This document shows, piece by piece, positions 47,943 to 58,582 of a stretch of DNA of 64,000 nt (within the stretch, counting starts at the first letter, position 1; the number at the start of each line of letters is the position of its first letter). A program made the position numbers and the translations under genes. The stretch is taken from contig NZ_CM004509.1 of assembly GCF_001693435.1 (NCBI RefSeq), positions 2,046,001-2,110,000 on the forward strand, written 5' to 3'. The stretch is from Gilliamella sp. wkB7. Its GTDB lineage: Bacteria; Pseudomonadota; Gammaproteobacteria; Enterobacterales; Orbaceae. Below the pieces are notes generated by a model that worked only from the letters and a program-made list of their open reading frames with translations, ran no database searches and was not told where the DNA came from.

Positions 47943-49268
47943 ATGGAAATAAACAAAACCAAACAAAAAAGGACCAATGCCAGATGGATGACGGTCGTTT
48001 TTTTATTCATAGTCACAGCGATTAACTACGGAGATAGAGCAACATTAGGTATAGCTGGTAAAGCAATGTCGGGAGAATTGGGTTTTGATGCCGCTGCAAT
48101 GGGATGGGTTATGTCATCCTTTGGTATTGCATACGTAATCGGGCAATTACCTGGAGGTTGGTTATTAGATAAATTTGGCTCAAAACGGGTTTATTTCTTT
48201 AGTATTTTATTTTGGTCAATTTTTACCTTGTTACAAGGTACTGTACATTTTTTTATAGGTGCTTGGGCACTAGTTATGCTTTTTACTTTCCGATTTTTAA
48301 TGGGGCTTGCTGAAGCGCCATCATTCCCGGGCAATAGTCGTATTACTGCAGCTTGGTTTCCCGCGAAAGAAAGAGCAACAGCGGTTGCTATTTTTAACTC
48401 AGCCCAATATTTTGCAACGGTTATTTTTGCTCCAATTATGGGTTGGCTGACCCATGAATATGGTTGGCAATCAGTATTTTTCTTTATGGGTGGATTGGGT
48501 ATTTTTGTCAGTGTTGTTACTTTATTTGTTATTCGTAACCCTAAAGATCATCCTTTAGCCAATCAAGCCGAAGTTGATTATATCGTTGAAGGTGGTGCTT
48601 TAGTGGATATGGATCAGAAAAAAGAAAATGGTAAGCAAGAAGGTCCAAAATTAAGTTATTTATGGCAATTATTGACGAATAGAATGTTGCTTGGTGTTTA
48701 CTTAGGTCAATATTGTATTAACTGTTTAACATTTTTCTTTATCACTTGGTTCCCTATTTATTTGGCAACACAACGTGGAATGAATATTAAAGAAGTCGGA
48801 TTTGCTGCTGCGGTGCCTGCTATTTGTGGTTTTATTGGTGGAATTAGTGGTGGTGTTATTTCTGATTTTATTATGCGCAAAACAAACTCTTTATCAAAAG
48901 CACGTAAAACGCCGATCATTTTAGGTATGTTATTTTCAATGACAATGATCATGTGTAATTACGTTGATTCAATTGGACTCGTTATTTTATTTATGTCAAT
49001 GGCCTTTTTTGGCAAAGGTGTCGGTGCACTCGGTTGGGCTGTAATGGCTGATACTGCGCCAAAAGAAATGAGCGGTCTAGCGGGTGGGTTATTTAATATG
49101 TTTGGTAATGCATCAAGTATCATTTCTCCAATTATTATTGGTTATATTGTGGCATGGACAGGTCGCTTTGAATGGGCACTTGTTTTTGTAGCTGGTCACG
49201 CACTTGTTGCTGCTTTTAGTTATTTATTTCTTGTTGGTCCAATTAAACGAATGGAATTGAAAAAATAA
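47943..49268 (+). CDS. gudP: Glucarate/galactarate MFS transporter (GudP/GarP)
   Basis: Proton-coupled sugar-diacid importer of 441 residues and 12 helices in the anion:cation symporter family. RWMTVVFLFIVTAINYGDRATLGIAG, GQLPGGWLLDKFGSKRVY and GLAEAPSFPGNSRITAAWFP are close to E. coli GudP and GarP, which cannot be told apart here. It is the first of six co-directional genes (gudP-gudX-gudD-garL-garR-garK). Start follows TAGGAG. Confidence 0.92.
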   Translation: MEINKTKQKRTNARWMTVVFLFIVTAINYGDRATLGIAGKAMSGELGFDAAAMGWVMSSFGIAYVIGQLPGGWLLDKFGSKRVYFFSILFWSIFTLLQGTVHFFIGAWALVMLFTFRFLMGLAEAPSFPGNSRITAAWFPAKERATAVAIFNSAQYFATVIFAPIMGWLTHEYGWQSVFFFMGGLGIFVSVVTLFVIRNPKDHPLANQAEVDYIVEGGALVDMDQKKENGKQEGPKLSYLWQLLTNRMLLGVYLGQYCINCLTFFFITWFPIYLATQRGMNIKEVGFAAAVPAICGFIGGISGGVISDFIMRKTNSLSKARKTPIILGMLFSMTMIMCNYVDSIGLVILFMSMAFFGKGVGALGWAVMADTAPKEMSGLAGGLFNMFGNASSIISPIIIGYIVAWTGRFEWALVFVAGHALVAAFSYLFLVGPIKRMELKK

Positions 49269-49312
49269 GATTAAATATAACTAAATGAATTTATGAAATG
49301 GAGAATCGTAAT

Positions 49313-50650
49313 ATGAATACCCAATCCGTTCCTATTATAACCTCAATGCAAGTTATTCCTGTTGCCGGTTACGACAGTATGTTAATGAACATTGGTGGGG
49401 CACATGGTCCATACTTTACTCGCAATATTGTGATATTGACTGATAGTGCAGGACATGTTGGTGTTGGTGAAGCTCCAGGAGGTTCAACGATTGAAAATGC
49501 ATTGAAAGATGCTTGTGCTCATGTTGAGGGTAGACCTATTTCGATTCTGAATCGTATTGTAAATGATATGCATCAAGGCTACTTAGATTCTGATTATGAT
49601 ACTTTTGGTAAAGGTGCATGGACATTTGAACTACGAGTTAATGCCGTTGCGGCCTTAGAGTCTGCACTATTGGATTTAATGGGGCAATTTTTAAATGTAC
49701 CTGTGGCTGAATTACTCGGTGGTGGAAAACAGAGAGATGAAGTAACTGTTTTGGGCTATTTATTTTATATTGGCGATGATAAGAAAACTAATCTGTCTTA
49801 TGACCAGCCCATCAAAACAGGCCATGAATGGTACAACGTTCGTCGTCGTCAAGCGATGACAGTACAATCGGTATTAGAATTAGCCGAAGTTGCAAAAGAT
49901 CGTTATGGTTTTAAAGATTTCAAAATGAAAGGTGGTGTATTAGCGGGTGAAACAGAAATTGAAACTGTTATTGAACTAAAAAAACATTTTCCAGATGCAC
50001 GAATCACCATAGATCCTAATGGCGGTTGGTTATTGGAAGACGCAATACAATTATGTAAAGGACTCAACCATATATTGACTTATGCTGAAGATCCTTGTGG
50101 TGCTGAAAATGGTTATTCAGGACGAGAAGTAATGGCAGAGTTTCGTCGTGCAACAGGTCTATCAACAGCAACGAATATGGTTGCAACAAACTGGCGAGAA
50201 ATGTGTCACTCAATTATGTTACAAGCCGTTGATATACCCTTAGCTGATCCGCACTTTTGGACTTTAACAGGTGCAAGTCGTGTTGCTCAACTATGCCATG
50301 AATGGGGCTTAACTTGGGGGTGTCATTCCAATAATCATTTTGATATCTCTTTAGCGATGTTTAGTCATGTAGGTGCATCAGCCCCCGGTAATCCAACTGC
50401 ACTTGATACCCATTGGATATGGCAAGAAGGTCAGTCACGATTGACTAAAAACCCATTACAAATCACTAATGGCAAAATTAAATTGCATGATAAACCTGGA
50501 CTAGGCATTGAATTAGATATGCAACAAATCATGAAAGCCCACGAATTACATAAAAAATTAGCGAATGGTGCACGTAATGATGCTATTGCTATGCAGTATT
50601 TAATTCCTGGATGGCAGTTTGATCGCAAACGACCTTGTATGGTTCGTTAA
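49313..50650 (+). CDS. gudX: Glucarate dehydratase-related protein GudX
   Basis: Enolase-superfamily protein of 445 residues. It matches E. coli GudX rather than Gud[23 protein letters not shown] and [18 protein letters not shown]. The catalytic KMK in FKDFKMKGG, the metal ligands in [22 protein letters not shown] and the His-containing SNNHFD are kept, so some activity is possible. The ATG at 49298 overlaps the GGAGA that serves ATG 49313. In E. coli GudX is only weakly active, and the same may hold here. Confidence 0.9.
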   Translation: MNTQSVPIITSMQVIPVAGYDSMLMNIGGAHGPYFTRNIVILTDSAGHVGVGEAPGGSTIENALKDACAHVEGRPISILNRIVNDMHQGYLDSDYDTFGKGAWTFELRVNAVAALESALLDLMGQFLNVPVAELLGGGKQRDEVTVLGYLFYIGDDKKTNLSYDQPIKTGHEWYNVRRRQAMTVQSVLELAEVAKDRYGFKDFKMKGGVLAGETEIETVIELKKHFPDARITIDPNGGWLLEDAIQLCKGLNHILTYAEDPCGAENGYSGREVMAEFRRATGLSTATNMVATNWREMCHSIMLQAVDIPLADPHFWTLTGASRVAQLCHEWGLTWGCHSNNHFDISLAMFSHVGASAPGNPTALDTHWIWQEGQSRLTKNPLQITNGKIKLHDKPGLGIELDMQQIMKAHELHKKLANGARNDAIAMQYLIPGWQFDRKRPCMVR

Positions 50651-50689
50651 CGCAGAATTAGAGAAATAAAAATTTAAGAGGTTAATTTT

Positions 50690-52024
50690 ATGAGTTTATC
50701 AACACCAATTATAACGGAAATGCATGTTTATCCTGTTGCTGGATATGACAGTATGTTACTTAATTTAAGTGGAGCTCATGCGCCGTATTTTACTCGAAAT
50801 ATCGTTATCCTAAAAGATAACTCTGGTAACATCGGTGTCGGCGAAGTTCCATGTGTAGGAACAGTTACTAAAACATTAGAAGATGCTAAATCATTAGTCG
50901 TTGGTCAATCTATTGGGCACTATAAAAATATTATGAATCGTGTGCGCTTTCAATTTGCTGATCGTGATGTTGGTGGGCGAGGCAATCAGACATTTGATCA
51001 GCGTTCAACAATTCATGTTGTTACTGCCATTGAAGCAGCAATGTTAGATTTATTAGGTAAACATTTAGGTGTCACGGTTGCATCATTACTGGGTGATGGG
51101 CAACAACGTGATGAAGTCGAAATGTTGGGATACTTATTTTATATAGGCGATCGTAAGAAGACGGATTTACCTTATCAAAGTCAAGATGATGAAAAATGTG
51201 ATTGGTATCACCTACGACATGAAGAAGCATTAACGCCTGAAAAAATTGCGCAGTTAGCTCAAGCAACCTATGAAAAATATGGTTTTCGTGATTTCAAATT
51301 GAAAGGTGGCGTTTTATCTGCAGAAGATGAAGCAGAAGCCGTAATTGCAATAAAAAAGAGATTCCCAGAAGCTCGAGTAACACTCGATCCTAATGGTGGA
51401 TGGCGATTAGATGAAGCAATTCGTATTGGTAAGTATTTAAAAGATACGTTGGCTTATGCAGAAGATCCTTGTGGTGCTGAACAAGGTTATTCAGGGCGAG
51501 AAGTCATGGCTGAATTTCGTCGTGCCACTGGTTTACCGACAGCGACTAATATGATTGCAACCGATTGGCGTCAAATGGGACACACATTATCATTACAATC
51601 CGTTGATATTCCATTAGCAGATCCTCACTTTTGGACTATGAATGGTTCTGTACGTGTTGCACAAATGTGTCATGAATTTGGTTTAACGTGGGGGTCACAC
51701 TCTAATAATCATTTTGATATCTCGTTGGCGATGTTCACACACGTTGGCGCAGCTGCACCCGGTAATCCAACAGCACTTGATACCCATTGGATTTGGCAAG
51801 AAGGTAACCAACGTTTGACTAAAGAACCATTACAAATCACTAACGGTAAAATTAAAGTTCCAGAAAAACCTGGTTTAGGAATTGAAATTGATATGGATCA
51901 GGTGATGAAAGCTCATGAGCTATTTAAAACGATGGGTCTTGGCAACCGTAATGATGCAATGGCTATGCAATATTTAATTTCAGGCTGGCAGTTTGATAAT
52001 AAAAAACCATGTTTGGTTAGATAA
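50690..52024 (+). CDS. gudD: D-glucarate dehydratase GudD
   Basis: Dehydrates D-glucarate (and L-idarate) to 5-keto-4-deoxy-D-glucarate. 444 residues and clearly the GudD orthologue ([53 protein letters not shown]). It shows the KLK general base in FRDFKLKGG, metal ligands in TLDPNGGW, the [15 protein letters not shown] stretch and the catalytic His in [15 protein letters not shown]. It lies 39 bp after gudX. Confidence 0.95.
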   Translation: MSLSTPIITEMHVYPVAGYDSMLLNLSGAHAPYFTRNIVILKDNSGNIGVGEVPCVGTVTKTLEDAKSLVVGQSIGHYKNIMNRVRFQFADRDVGGRGNQTFDQRSTIHVVTAIEAAMLDLLGKHLGVTVASLLGDGQQRDEVEMLGYLFYIGDRKKTDLPYQSQDDEKCDWYHLRHEEALTPEKIAQLAQATYEKYGFRDFKLKGGVLSAEDEAEAVIAIKKRFPEARVTLDPNGGWRLDEAIRIGKYLKDTLAYAEDPCGAEQGYSGREVMAEFRRATGLPTATNMIATDWRQMGHTLSLQSVDIPLADPHFWTMNGSVRVAQMCHEFGLTWGSHSNNHFDISLAMFTHVGAAAPGNPTALDTHWIWQEGNQRLTKEPLQITNGKIKVPEKPGLGIEIDMDQVMKAHELFKTMGLGNRNDAMAMQYLISGWQFDNKKPCLVR

Positions 52025-52071
52025 TCAAACTATTATTATCAAAAATAACGCGATAATCAAAAAGGTAAATT

Positions 52072-52842
52072 ATGAAAAAAATAACCTGCCACAATCAATT
52101 TAAACAAGATATGTTAGAACGTAAAAAACTTATTGGTTGTTGGGCTGCTTTAGGAAATCCAATTTCAACTGAAATACTTGGTTTAGCTGGTTTTGATTGG
52201 CTGTTACTCGATGGTGAACATGCCATTAATGATGTTATGACATTTGTGCCACAATTAATGGCATTAAAAGATAGTATTAGTGCACCGGTCGTTCGTCCAG
52301 CTTCGAATGATCAAGTATTAATTAAACGATTACTTGATATCGGATTTTATAACTTTTTAATTCCTTATATAGAAACGGTAGAACAAGCTAAACAAGCTGT
52401 ATCTTATACTCGTTATCCACCGGAAGGTCTAAGAGGCGTTTCAGTCGCTCACCGTAGTAATGCTTTTGGAACAATTCCAGATTATTTCACCAAAATTAAT
52501 CAAAATATTTGTGTAATGGTACAAATTGAGACTCAACAGGCAGTTGATAACGTTGAAGCAATCACTGCAGTTGAGGGTGTTGATGGTATTTTTGTTGGAC
52601 CAAGTGATTTATCTGCTTCATTAGGACATTTTGGAAATCCTAAGCATCCTGACGTGCAAGCCGCAATAAAACATGTTTTTGAGGTAGCTAAAACACAAGG
52701 TAAAGCATGTGGCATTTTAGCACCGATTGAAGCTGATGCTCATCATTATATTGCAATGGGAGCAACATTCGTAGCGGTTGGCAGTGATCTTAGTTTGTTA
52801 AGAAACTCAACTCAAACATTAGCCGATAAGTTTTTAAAGTAA
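52072..52842 (+). CDS. garL: 2-dehydro-3-deoxyglucarate aldolase GarL
   Basis: HpcH/HpaI-type class II aldolase of 256 residues. It splits 5-keto-4-deoxy-D-glucarate into pyruvate and tartronate semialdehyde. Metal and substrate residues are in [46 protein letters not shown] and [18 protein letters not shown]. It sits between the dehydratases and garR, the order the pathway needs. Confidence 0.95.
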   Translation: MKKITCHNQFKQDMLERKKLIGCWAALGNPISTEILGLAGFDWLLLDGEHAINDVMTFVPQLMALKDSISAPVVRPASNDQVLIKRLLDIGFYNFLIPYIETVEQAKQAVSYTRYPPEGLRGVSVAHRSNAFGTIPDYFTKINQNICVMVQIETQQAVDNVEAITAVEGVDGIFVGPSDLSASLGHFGNPKHPDVQAAIKHVFEVAKTQGKACGILAPIEADAHHYIAMGATFVAVGSDLSLLRNSTQTLADKFLK

Positions 52843-52877
52843 CTAGTACTAGTTTAATTGTAAAAAAGGAGAGTAAA

Positions 52878-53759
52878 ATGAAAATTGGTTTTATTGGTTT
52901 AGGTATTATGGGTAAACCGATGAGCAAAAACCTGTTAAAAGCGGGTTATTCATTAGTAGTTTGTGATAAAAATCAATCATCAGTTGATGAAGTTGTTGCT
53001 GCTGGAGCACAACGTGCTGTAAATGCAAAAGAAGTTGCTCAACTCTGTGACGTTATAATTACTATGTTACCTAATTCACCACATGTAAAAGAAGTTGTTT
53101 TAGGCGAAAATGGTATAATTGATGGTGCTAAACTGGGCACTACTATCATAGATATGAGTTCAATTGCACCTTTAGCTAGTCGTGAAATTCATGATGAAGT
53201 TGTTAAAAAAGGTTTGGCAATGTTAGATGCGCCAGTTAGTGGTGGAGAACCAAAAGCAATTGATGGCACATTATCTGTTATGGTGGGGGGAGATAAAACT
53301 ATTTTTGATAAACATTATGACATAATGAAAGCTATGGCAGGTTCAGTTGTTTACACAGGTGAAATTGGTGCTGGAAATGTTACTAAATTAGCAAATCAAG
53401 TAATTGTTGCTTTGAATATTGCAGCTATGTCTGAGGCATTAGTATTAGCAACTAAAGCTGGTGTAAATCCTGAATTAGTTTATCAAGCCATTCGTGGAGG
53501 ATTAGCTGGAAGTACGGTATTAGATGCTAAAGCGCCAATGGTTTTAAATCGTAACTTTAAACCTGGTTTTAGAATTGATTTACATATTAAAGATTTACAA
53601 AATGCTTTAGATACTTCTCACGGTGTTGGTACGTCATTACCATTAACTGCAGCTGTAATGGAAATGATGCAAGCCCTTAAAACTGATGGTATGGGAGAAT
53701 GCGATCATAGTGCGTTAGCACGTTACTATGAGAGTTTAGCAAAAATAGAAATTAAATAA
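52878..53759 (+). CDS. garR: Tartronate semialdehyde reductase GarR
   Basis: Beta-hydroxyacid dehydrogenase of 293 residues that reduces tartronate semialdehyde to D-glycerate. It has the N-terminal NAD(P) motif GFIGLGIMGKPMSKNL, substrate loop DAPVSGGEPKAIDGTLSVMVGG and catalytic lysine in GAGNVTKLANQ. AAGGAGAG precedes the start. Confidence 0.95.
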   Translation: MKIGFIGLGIMGKPMSKNLLKAGYSLVVCDKNQSSVDEVVAAGAQRAVNAKEVAQLCDVIITMLPNSPHVKEVVLGENGIIDGAKLGTTIIDMSSIAPLASREIHDEVVKKGLAMLDAPVSGGEPKAIDGTLSVMVGGDKTIFDKHYDIMKAMAGSVVYTGEIGAGNVTKLANQVIVALNIAAMSEALVLATKAGVNPELVYQAIRGGLAGSTVLDAKAPMVLNRNFKPGFRIDLHIKDLQNALDTSHGVGTSLPLTAAVMEMMQALKTDGMGECDHSALARYYESLAKIEIK

Positions 53760-53821
53760 TAAGGTTAAAATTGAGTATGGAGACATACTCAATAACTTTG
53801 ACTAATTCCATAAGGATAGAT

Positions 53822-54970
53822 ATGAAAATTGTCATCGCTCCTGATTCTTTTAAAGAAAGCCTAAGTGCTATTGAAGTTGCTAATATAATTAAAAAAGGAT
53901 TTTTAAACGTTTACCCACAGGCTGAATATTTTTTAATACCAGTTGCTGATGGAGGTGAGGGGACTGTTGATGCAATGGTTGATGCATTAAATGGTAATAA
54001 AATCACAGTATCTATTACTGATCCATTAGGCGAAAAAGGTTTTGCTTTTTATGGTATTTCAGGAGATGGACAAACAGCTGTGATAGAAATGGCTTCAGCA
54101 AGTGGCCTTGAGCGTGTACCTGTGAGTAAACGAGATGCTAAAATTACTACCTCATATGGTACTGGAGAATTAATCAAAGATGCTCTTGATAAAGGTTGTA
54201 AAAAATTTATCATTGGTATAGGTGGTAGTGCAACAAATGACGGCGGTGCCGGAATGTTGCAAGCATTAGGTGTTAAACTTTTAGATAAATATGGTAACCA
54301 AATCGGTTATGGCGGTATTTCATTAAGTGAACTAGATAAAATTGACATTAGTGAAATTGATCGACGAATTAAAGATTGTGATTTTGAAGTCGCTTGTGAT
54401 GTTACTAATCCTTTAACGGGTGAAAATGGTGCTTCATTCATATTTGGACCACAAAAAGGAGCGTCACTCGCCGATGTTTATTTGCTTGATAAAAATCTTA
54501 AACATTTTGCCCAAATAATAAAAAATAGTTTTAATATTGATATTGAATCTACTCCAGGAACAGGTGCTGCTGGGGGAATGGGAGCCGCTTTATTAGCGTT
54601 TATGAATGCTAAATTAAGGCCTGGAATTGAAATTATTACTGAAACTTTAAATTTAGATACACTTATTTCAAATGCCGATTTAGTTATTACGGGTGAAGGA
54701 CGATTAGATTATCAAAGTATCAATGGTAAGGTCCCTGTAGGTGTTGCCCGTATTGCTCAAAAATATCAAAAACCAGTTATAGCAATTGTTGGGAGTTTAG
54801 GTGATAAAGCAGAAACTATTTATCCTTATGGGATTAATGCGATGTTTAGCATTTTAAGTAAAGTTGCTACCTTATCCGAGGTTCTAGAGCCTACGGCAGC
54901 AAGAGCGAATCTTTTTCAGACATCAATGAATATCGCCTTAACGCTTAAATTAGGAAATACCCTTAAATAG
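53822..54970 (+). CDS. garK: Glycerate kinase GarK
   Basis: Class I glycerate kinase of 382 residues. It phosphorylates D-glycerate to 2-phosphoglycerate in the known GarK, feeding lower glycolysis. It begins MKIVIAPDSFKESLSA and contains PVADGGEGTVDAM, GIGGSATNDGGAGMLQALG and VITGEGRLDYQS. The frame is open from 53771, but AAGGA is 6 bases before ATG 53822 and homologues begin there. It is the last gene of the glucarate operon. Confidence 0.94.
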   Translation: MKIVIAPDSFKESLSAIEVANIIKKGFLNVYPQAEYFLIPVADGGEGTVDAMVDALNGNKITVSITDPLGEKGFAFYGISGDGQTAVIEMASASGLERVPVSKRDAKITTSYGTGELIKDALDKGCKKFIIGIGGSATNDGGAGMLQALGVKLLDKYGNQIGYGGISLSELDKIDISEIDRRIKDCDFEVACDVTNPLTGENGASFIFGPQKGASLADVYLLDKNLKHFAQIIKNSFNIDIESTPGTGAAGGMGAALLAFMNAKLRPGIEIITETLNLDTLISNADLVITGEGRLDYQSINGKVPVGVARIAQKYQKPVIAIVGSLGDKAETIYPYGINAMFSILSKVATLSEVLEPTAARANLFQTSMNIALTLKLGNTLK

Positions 54971-54979
54971 TTTATTATA

Positions 54980-55004
54980 CCCTTTATCTCATTATGATAA
55001 AGGG
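54980..55004. terminator. Bidirectional terminator between garK and the OPT gene
   Basis: CCCTTTATC and GATAAAGGG form a 9-bp stem with a 7-base loop between convergent genes. Confidence 0.7.
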
Positions 55005-55017
55005 CATCATAATAGAA

Positions 55018-57021
55018 TTATCGTTTAAGCACTGATAATGCTCGGCGAATAAATAACACACAAATAGTCACGAAAACCAAAAGTCCTAGATATTGAGGTA
55101 ATACCCCTAAATCAGTTGGTATGGCAAGTGGAGCATCACTACCACCACTAGCAATGCTAATTACAATTACAACAGCTAAAATTACCCCGACTAAGCTCTC
55201 ACCAACAATCAGACCTGAAGCAATTAATGCAGCTTTTCGATCGACTTTTTTATACTCTTCTTCTGGATTCAATTTAAGCGTTCTTGCTTTTGCATAAGCA
55301 TTACGTTTTATAATCCATGATAATACTGTTCCCACGAAGATAGGCATAGTAATGCTTGGCGGTAGATAAATACCTAAACCAACTGCAAGAGCAGGCAATC
55401 GAAATTTAGAGTTATTAGCAGCTAAAACTAAGTCAATAATAATAATAACAGCACCAACTGCTAATCCTATTAAGATCATGGTCCAATCAAGATTATGTGA
55501 AAAAATACCTTTAGCAATGGTTGTCATAAGAGTTGCTTGTGGCGCTGCTAATACTTGGGATTGATCCATATCTGGACGAGGAACCGCACCAGTGAAGCCA
55601 TAAGCGTTGTATAAAATTTCTAAGATAGGGGCAATAACAATAGCGCCAACAATACAACCGATTAATAATGCGACTTGCTGTTTCCATGGTGTGGCTTGGA
55701 CTAAATAACCCGTTTTTAGATCTTGCAGGTTATCATTAGAAATACATGCCACGGCTAAAACAGCACTGGTGGTAAATAGTGCGAGGGCTGTTGCAAAATT
55801 AGTACCTTCTATAGAGTCCAACATGCCATTGATTTCGCCTAAACCAAGTAAGATAAGTGAAATAACAATAGCAGCCACAATCGCAATGCCTGAGATTGGA
55901 CTCGCGGATGATCCAACTAATCCTGCCATATAACCACAAGCAGCAGCTACTAAAAAGCCCATAATAAATGCAAATAGAACTGCACATATGACTAATGACC
56001 ATGCTACGCCTAATGATAATCCACTATCAGCAATAAACGCATAAAAGGTAATAAGTAGAATCATCAACATGCCTGCCATGATTAAGAATATCGTTTTAGG
56101 TGATAAATCTTGATCTATTGGGGCAATATCGCTCGCTGAAACATCAGAGCGCATGGTTTTGAATGAAATTTTTAATCCTTCGATTACTGGTTTGATTAAA
56201 GTAAGTAGTGTCCAAATAGCTGCGATAGCAATAGTACCAGCACCAATAAAGCGAATATCTTTAGCCCAAAATCCCATAGCAATTTGTGATAAAGGTTGAC
56301 TTGAATCATAATCACTAATTAGACTTAAAATTGGAATGCCAAATAGCCAAGCAATAATTGTTCCAATTAAAACCGCTATACCTGACATAATACCTATCAA
56401 GTAACCAGCACTCAAAAGCGCTAAAGAAAAGCCCATCGGTAGTTGAAAAATGGATTTACCAGCAGTAAACCAATAAGCGGTGCTGTCTGACAAAATTCTA
56501 AAACCATTAGTAAATAAACTCACAATGGAGGCTACCACACCACCAAATAAAATATCTTTTAGTCCATCATTAGCGTCATTTCCTTCAGTCTTTGATCCAG
56601 CTTTTAATATTTCGGCAGCAGCAACACCTTCTGGATAGGGTAAATTACTTTTGACCACCATAACGTGACGCAACGGGATTGAAAATAGTACTCCTAGCAT
56701 TCCACCTGCGGCACAAATTGCAAGTGTTAACCAAAATGGAAAACTTTGCCAATACCCAATCATTAATAAGCCAGGTAAAACAAATATAATTGAAGATAAT
56801 GTACCCGCAGCGGAAGCTTGGGTTTGCACCATATTATTTTCTAAGATTGTTGATCCTGAAAACAGCCTCAATATTGCCATTGAAATTACTGCGGCAGGTA
56901 TAGCCGATGAAAATGTTAATCCGACTTTTAAGCCAAGATAGACATTCGATGCAGTAAAAATGACAGTTATAAAAGCACCTAAAATAGTGCCTCTTAATGT
57001 AAGTTCTCGTAAATTATTCAT
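55018..57021 (-). CDS. OPT-family oligopeptide transporter
   Basis: Inner-membrane protein of 667 residues with about 15 hydrophobic segments. It belongs to the oligopeptide transporter (OPT) superfamily of proton-coupled carriers of peptides or metal chelates. The N-terminal ELTLRGTILGAFITVIFTASNVYLGLKVGLTFSSAIPAAVISM, the PYPEGVAAAEILKAG motif and DLKTGYLVQATPWKQQVALLIG are family signatures of the bacterial branch. It is a single gene, and the ribosome site before the start is weak. The substrate is unknown. Confidence 0.9.
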   Translation of the reverse strand: MNNLRELTLRGTILGAFITVIFTASNVYLGLKVGLTFSSAIPAAVISMAILRLFSGSTILENNMVQTQASAAGTLSSIIFVLPGLLMIGYWQSFPFWLTLAICAAGGMLGVLFSIPLRHVMVVKSNLPYPEGVAAAEILKAGSKTEGNDANDGLKDILFGGVVASIVSLFTNGFRILSDSTAYWFTAGKSIFQLPMGFSLALLSAGYLIGIMSGIAVLIGTIIAWLFGIPILSLISDYDSSQPLSQIAMGFWAKDIRFIGAGTIAIAAIWTLLTLIKPVIEGLKISFKTMRSDVSASDIAPIDQDLSPKTIFLIMAGMLMILLITFYAFIADSGLSLGVAWSLVICAVLFAFIMGFLVAAACGYMAGLVGSSASPISGIAIVAAIVISLILLGLGEINGMLDSIEGTNFATALALFTTSAVLAVACISNDNLQDLKTGYLVQATPWKQQVALLIGCIVGAIVIAPILEILYNAYGFTGAVPRPDMDQSQVLAAPQATLMTTIAKGIFSHNLDWTMILIGLAVGAVIIIIDLVLAANNSKFRLPALAVGLGIYLPPSITMPIFVGTVLSWIIKRNAYAKARTLKLNPEEEYKKVDRKAALIASGLIVGESLVGVILAVVIVISIASGGSDAPLAIPTDLGVLPQYLGLLVFVTICVLFIRRALSVLKR

Positions 57022-57252
57022 ATTATGTCATTAGGTTAATTTGATAAGAAGCTATTATATACTTAATTCGCTTTTATCGACTAGAAGTTCTATTAATAAC
57101 AGAATATTTATACTTTTTATTATAATTTTCGATAAAATTTTTACTCGTTATATTAAAAATTTGTGTTAATTCGAGTGTAAAATAATAACCGTTTTTAACT
57201 TAAAAGCTTTACAATATGTGATCATTGTTAAAATCCTAGAGGTGTCGGTATC

Positions 57253-58041
57253 GTGAATGGACTAAAACGCCTACAAACTATTACTAAGCAACTTCGTGAT
57301 CCTATTGATGGTTGTGAATGGGATAGAGTACAAACTTTCGCATCTTTAAAAAGTTATACTTTAGAAGAAACCTATGAAGTCTTAGATGCCATTGATCATC
57401 AAAATATGCAAGAATTAAAAAATGAATTGGGTGACTTATTATTTCAAATCATTTTTTATGCTGATTTAGCTAATGAGCAAGGGGAGTTCAATTTTGATGA
57501 TATCTGTAATGCTGTTGCCGATAAGTTAGTCAGTCGTCATCCCCATATCTTTACCGATAAAATGAAAGAAAAACCTAATTGGGAACAATTAAAACAACAA
57601 GAACGTGATAAACGAGCACAATATTCAATATTAGATGATATACCCAATTCTATCCCAGCTTTAATGAAAGCCGAAAAAATTCAAAAACGTTGTGCATCAG
57701 TTGGATTTGATTGGAATGAATTACAACCTGTATTAGATAAAGTAAAAGAAGAAATTGGAGAAGTAGAACAAGAGCTCAATCAAACTGAACGCAATCAACA
57801 AAAAATTGAAGAGGAGCTTGGTGATCTGTTTTTTGCTACTGTTAATTTAGCCAGACATTTAAAGGTAAAGTCAGAACTCTGTTTACAACAAGCTAATAAA
57901 AAATTCGAACGGCGTTTTAAGCAGGTAGAATCAATACTCAAACAAAAAGATCGTGCTTTACCTAACGCAACACTTGAAGAAATGGAAGATGCATGGCAAA
58001 GTGTTAAGCAATTAGAACAAGATAATAAACGTTTAAAGTGA
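57253..58041 (+). CDS. mazG: Nucleoside triphosphate pyrophosphohydrolase MazG
   Basis: Hydrolyses NTPs and dNTPs to monophosphates and pyrophosphate. 262 residues with two MazG domains, each with the EExxE...ExxD metal site (LEETYEVLDAI with ELGDLLFQ, and KEEIGEVEQEL with EELGDLFFATVNLARHL). It aligns with E. coli MazG from the first residues. The start is GTG at 57253, with AGAGGTG upstream. Its stop is 6 bp before the next gene. Confidence 0.94.
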   Translation: MNGLKRLQTITKQLRDPIDGCEWDRVQTFASLKSYTLEETYEVLDAIDHQNMQELKNELGDLLFQIIFYADLANEQGEFNFDDICNAVADKLVSRHPHIFTDKMKEKPNWEQLKQQERDKRAQYSILDDIPNSIPALMKAEKIQKRCASVGFDWNELQPVLDKVKEEIGEVEQELNQTERNQQKIEEELGDLFFATVNLARHLKVKSELCLQQANKKFERRFKQVESILKQKDRALPNATLEEMEDAWQSVKQLEQDNKRLK

Positions 58042-58047
58042 ATCAAA

Positions 58048-58488
58048 ATGATTAAACAAAAAAATGAATTGTATCAAGAAATCGAAGCATGGGCACAAAA
58101 TGCTATTTTACACAGTCCAACTTGGAGTATTAACCAACTCGATTACTCCGAAAAAAGCATTACCGTTGTTGAGATGATCATTGGAGAAATGGCTGATAAA
58201 AGTTTTGGTCTGCCAGAAGAACAACTGAATATGATATCGCAAGAATATGGCTGTTATCTGTTATTAACTGCGCATAAATTATATGGTGGTCAGTTCTATT
58301 GGAATGATGAACTTCAACAACCTATGTTAATTTGCTGTGAACCTGATTCAACGATAGCATTATTAACGTGGAATAAAGTTAAAGGTCGTTTATTAGGAGA
58401 TAAATCGGATCACATTGCTTATTTTCTAGATGAATTTGGAAAAGCTGTTTTCCAACCAGAAAAAGGTACCAATTTAGTTTATTTATAA
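58048..58488 (+). CDS. Unrecognised protein downstream of mazG
   Basis: 146 residues, apparently cytosolic: no signal peptide or membrane helix, acidic, with a helical first part and a strand-rich second part. I do not recognise the family. It starts 6 bp after mazG, so the two are co-transcribed. The context does not indicate a function. Confidence 0.7.
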   Translation: MIKQKNELYQEIEAWAQNAILHSPTWSINQLDYSEKSITVVEMIIGEMADKSFGLPEEQLNMISQEYGCYLLLTAHKLYGGQFYWNDELQQPMLICCEPDSTIALLTWNKVKGRLLGDKSDHIAYFLDEFGKAVFQPEKGTNLVYL

Positions 58489-58582
58489 ATAACATTTGGA
58501 TTAAATATTATTTAAAAAAGAAAAGTTGGTTAGCGAACAAGTTTTTCGATTTTAATTAATTTTGTTAAAAGGGATATTGAAT

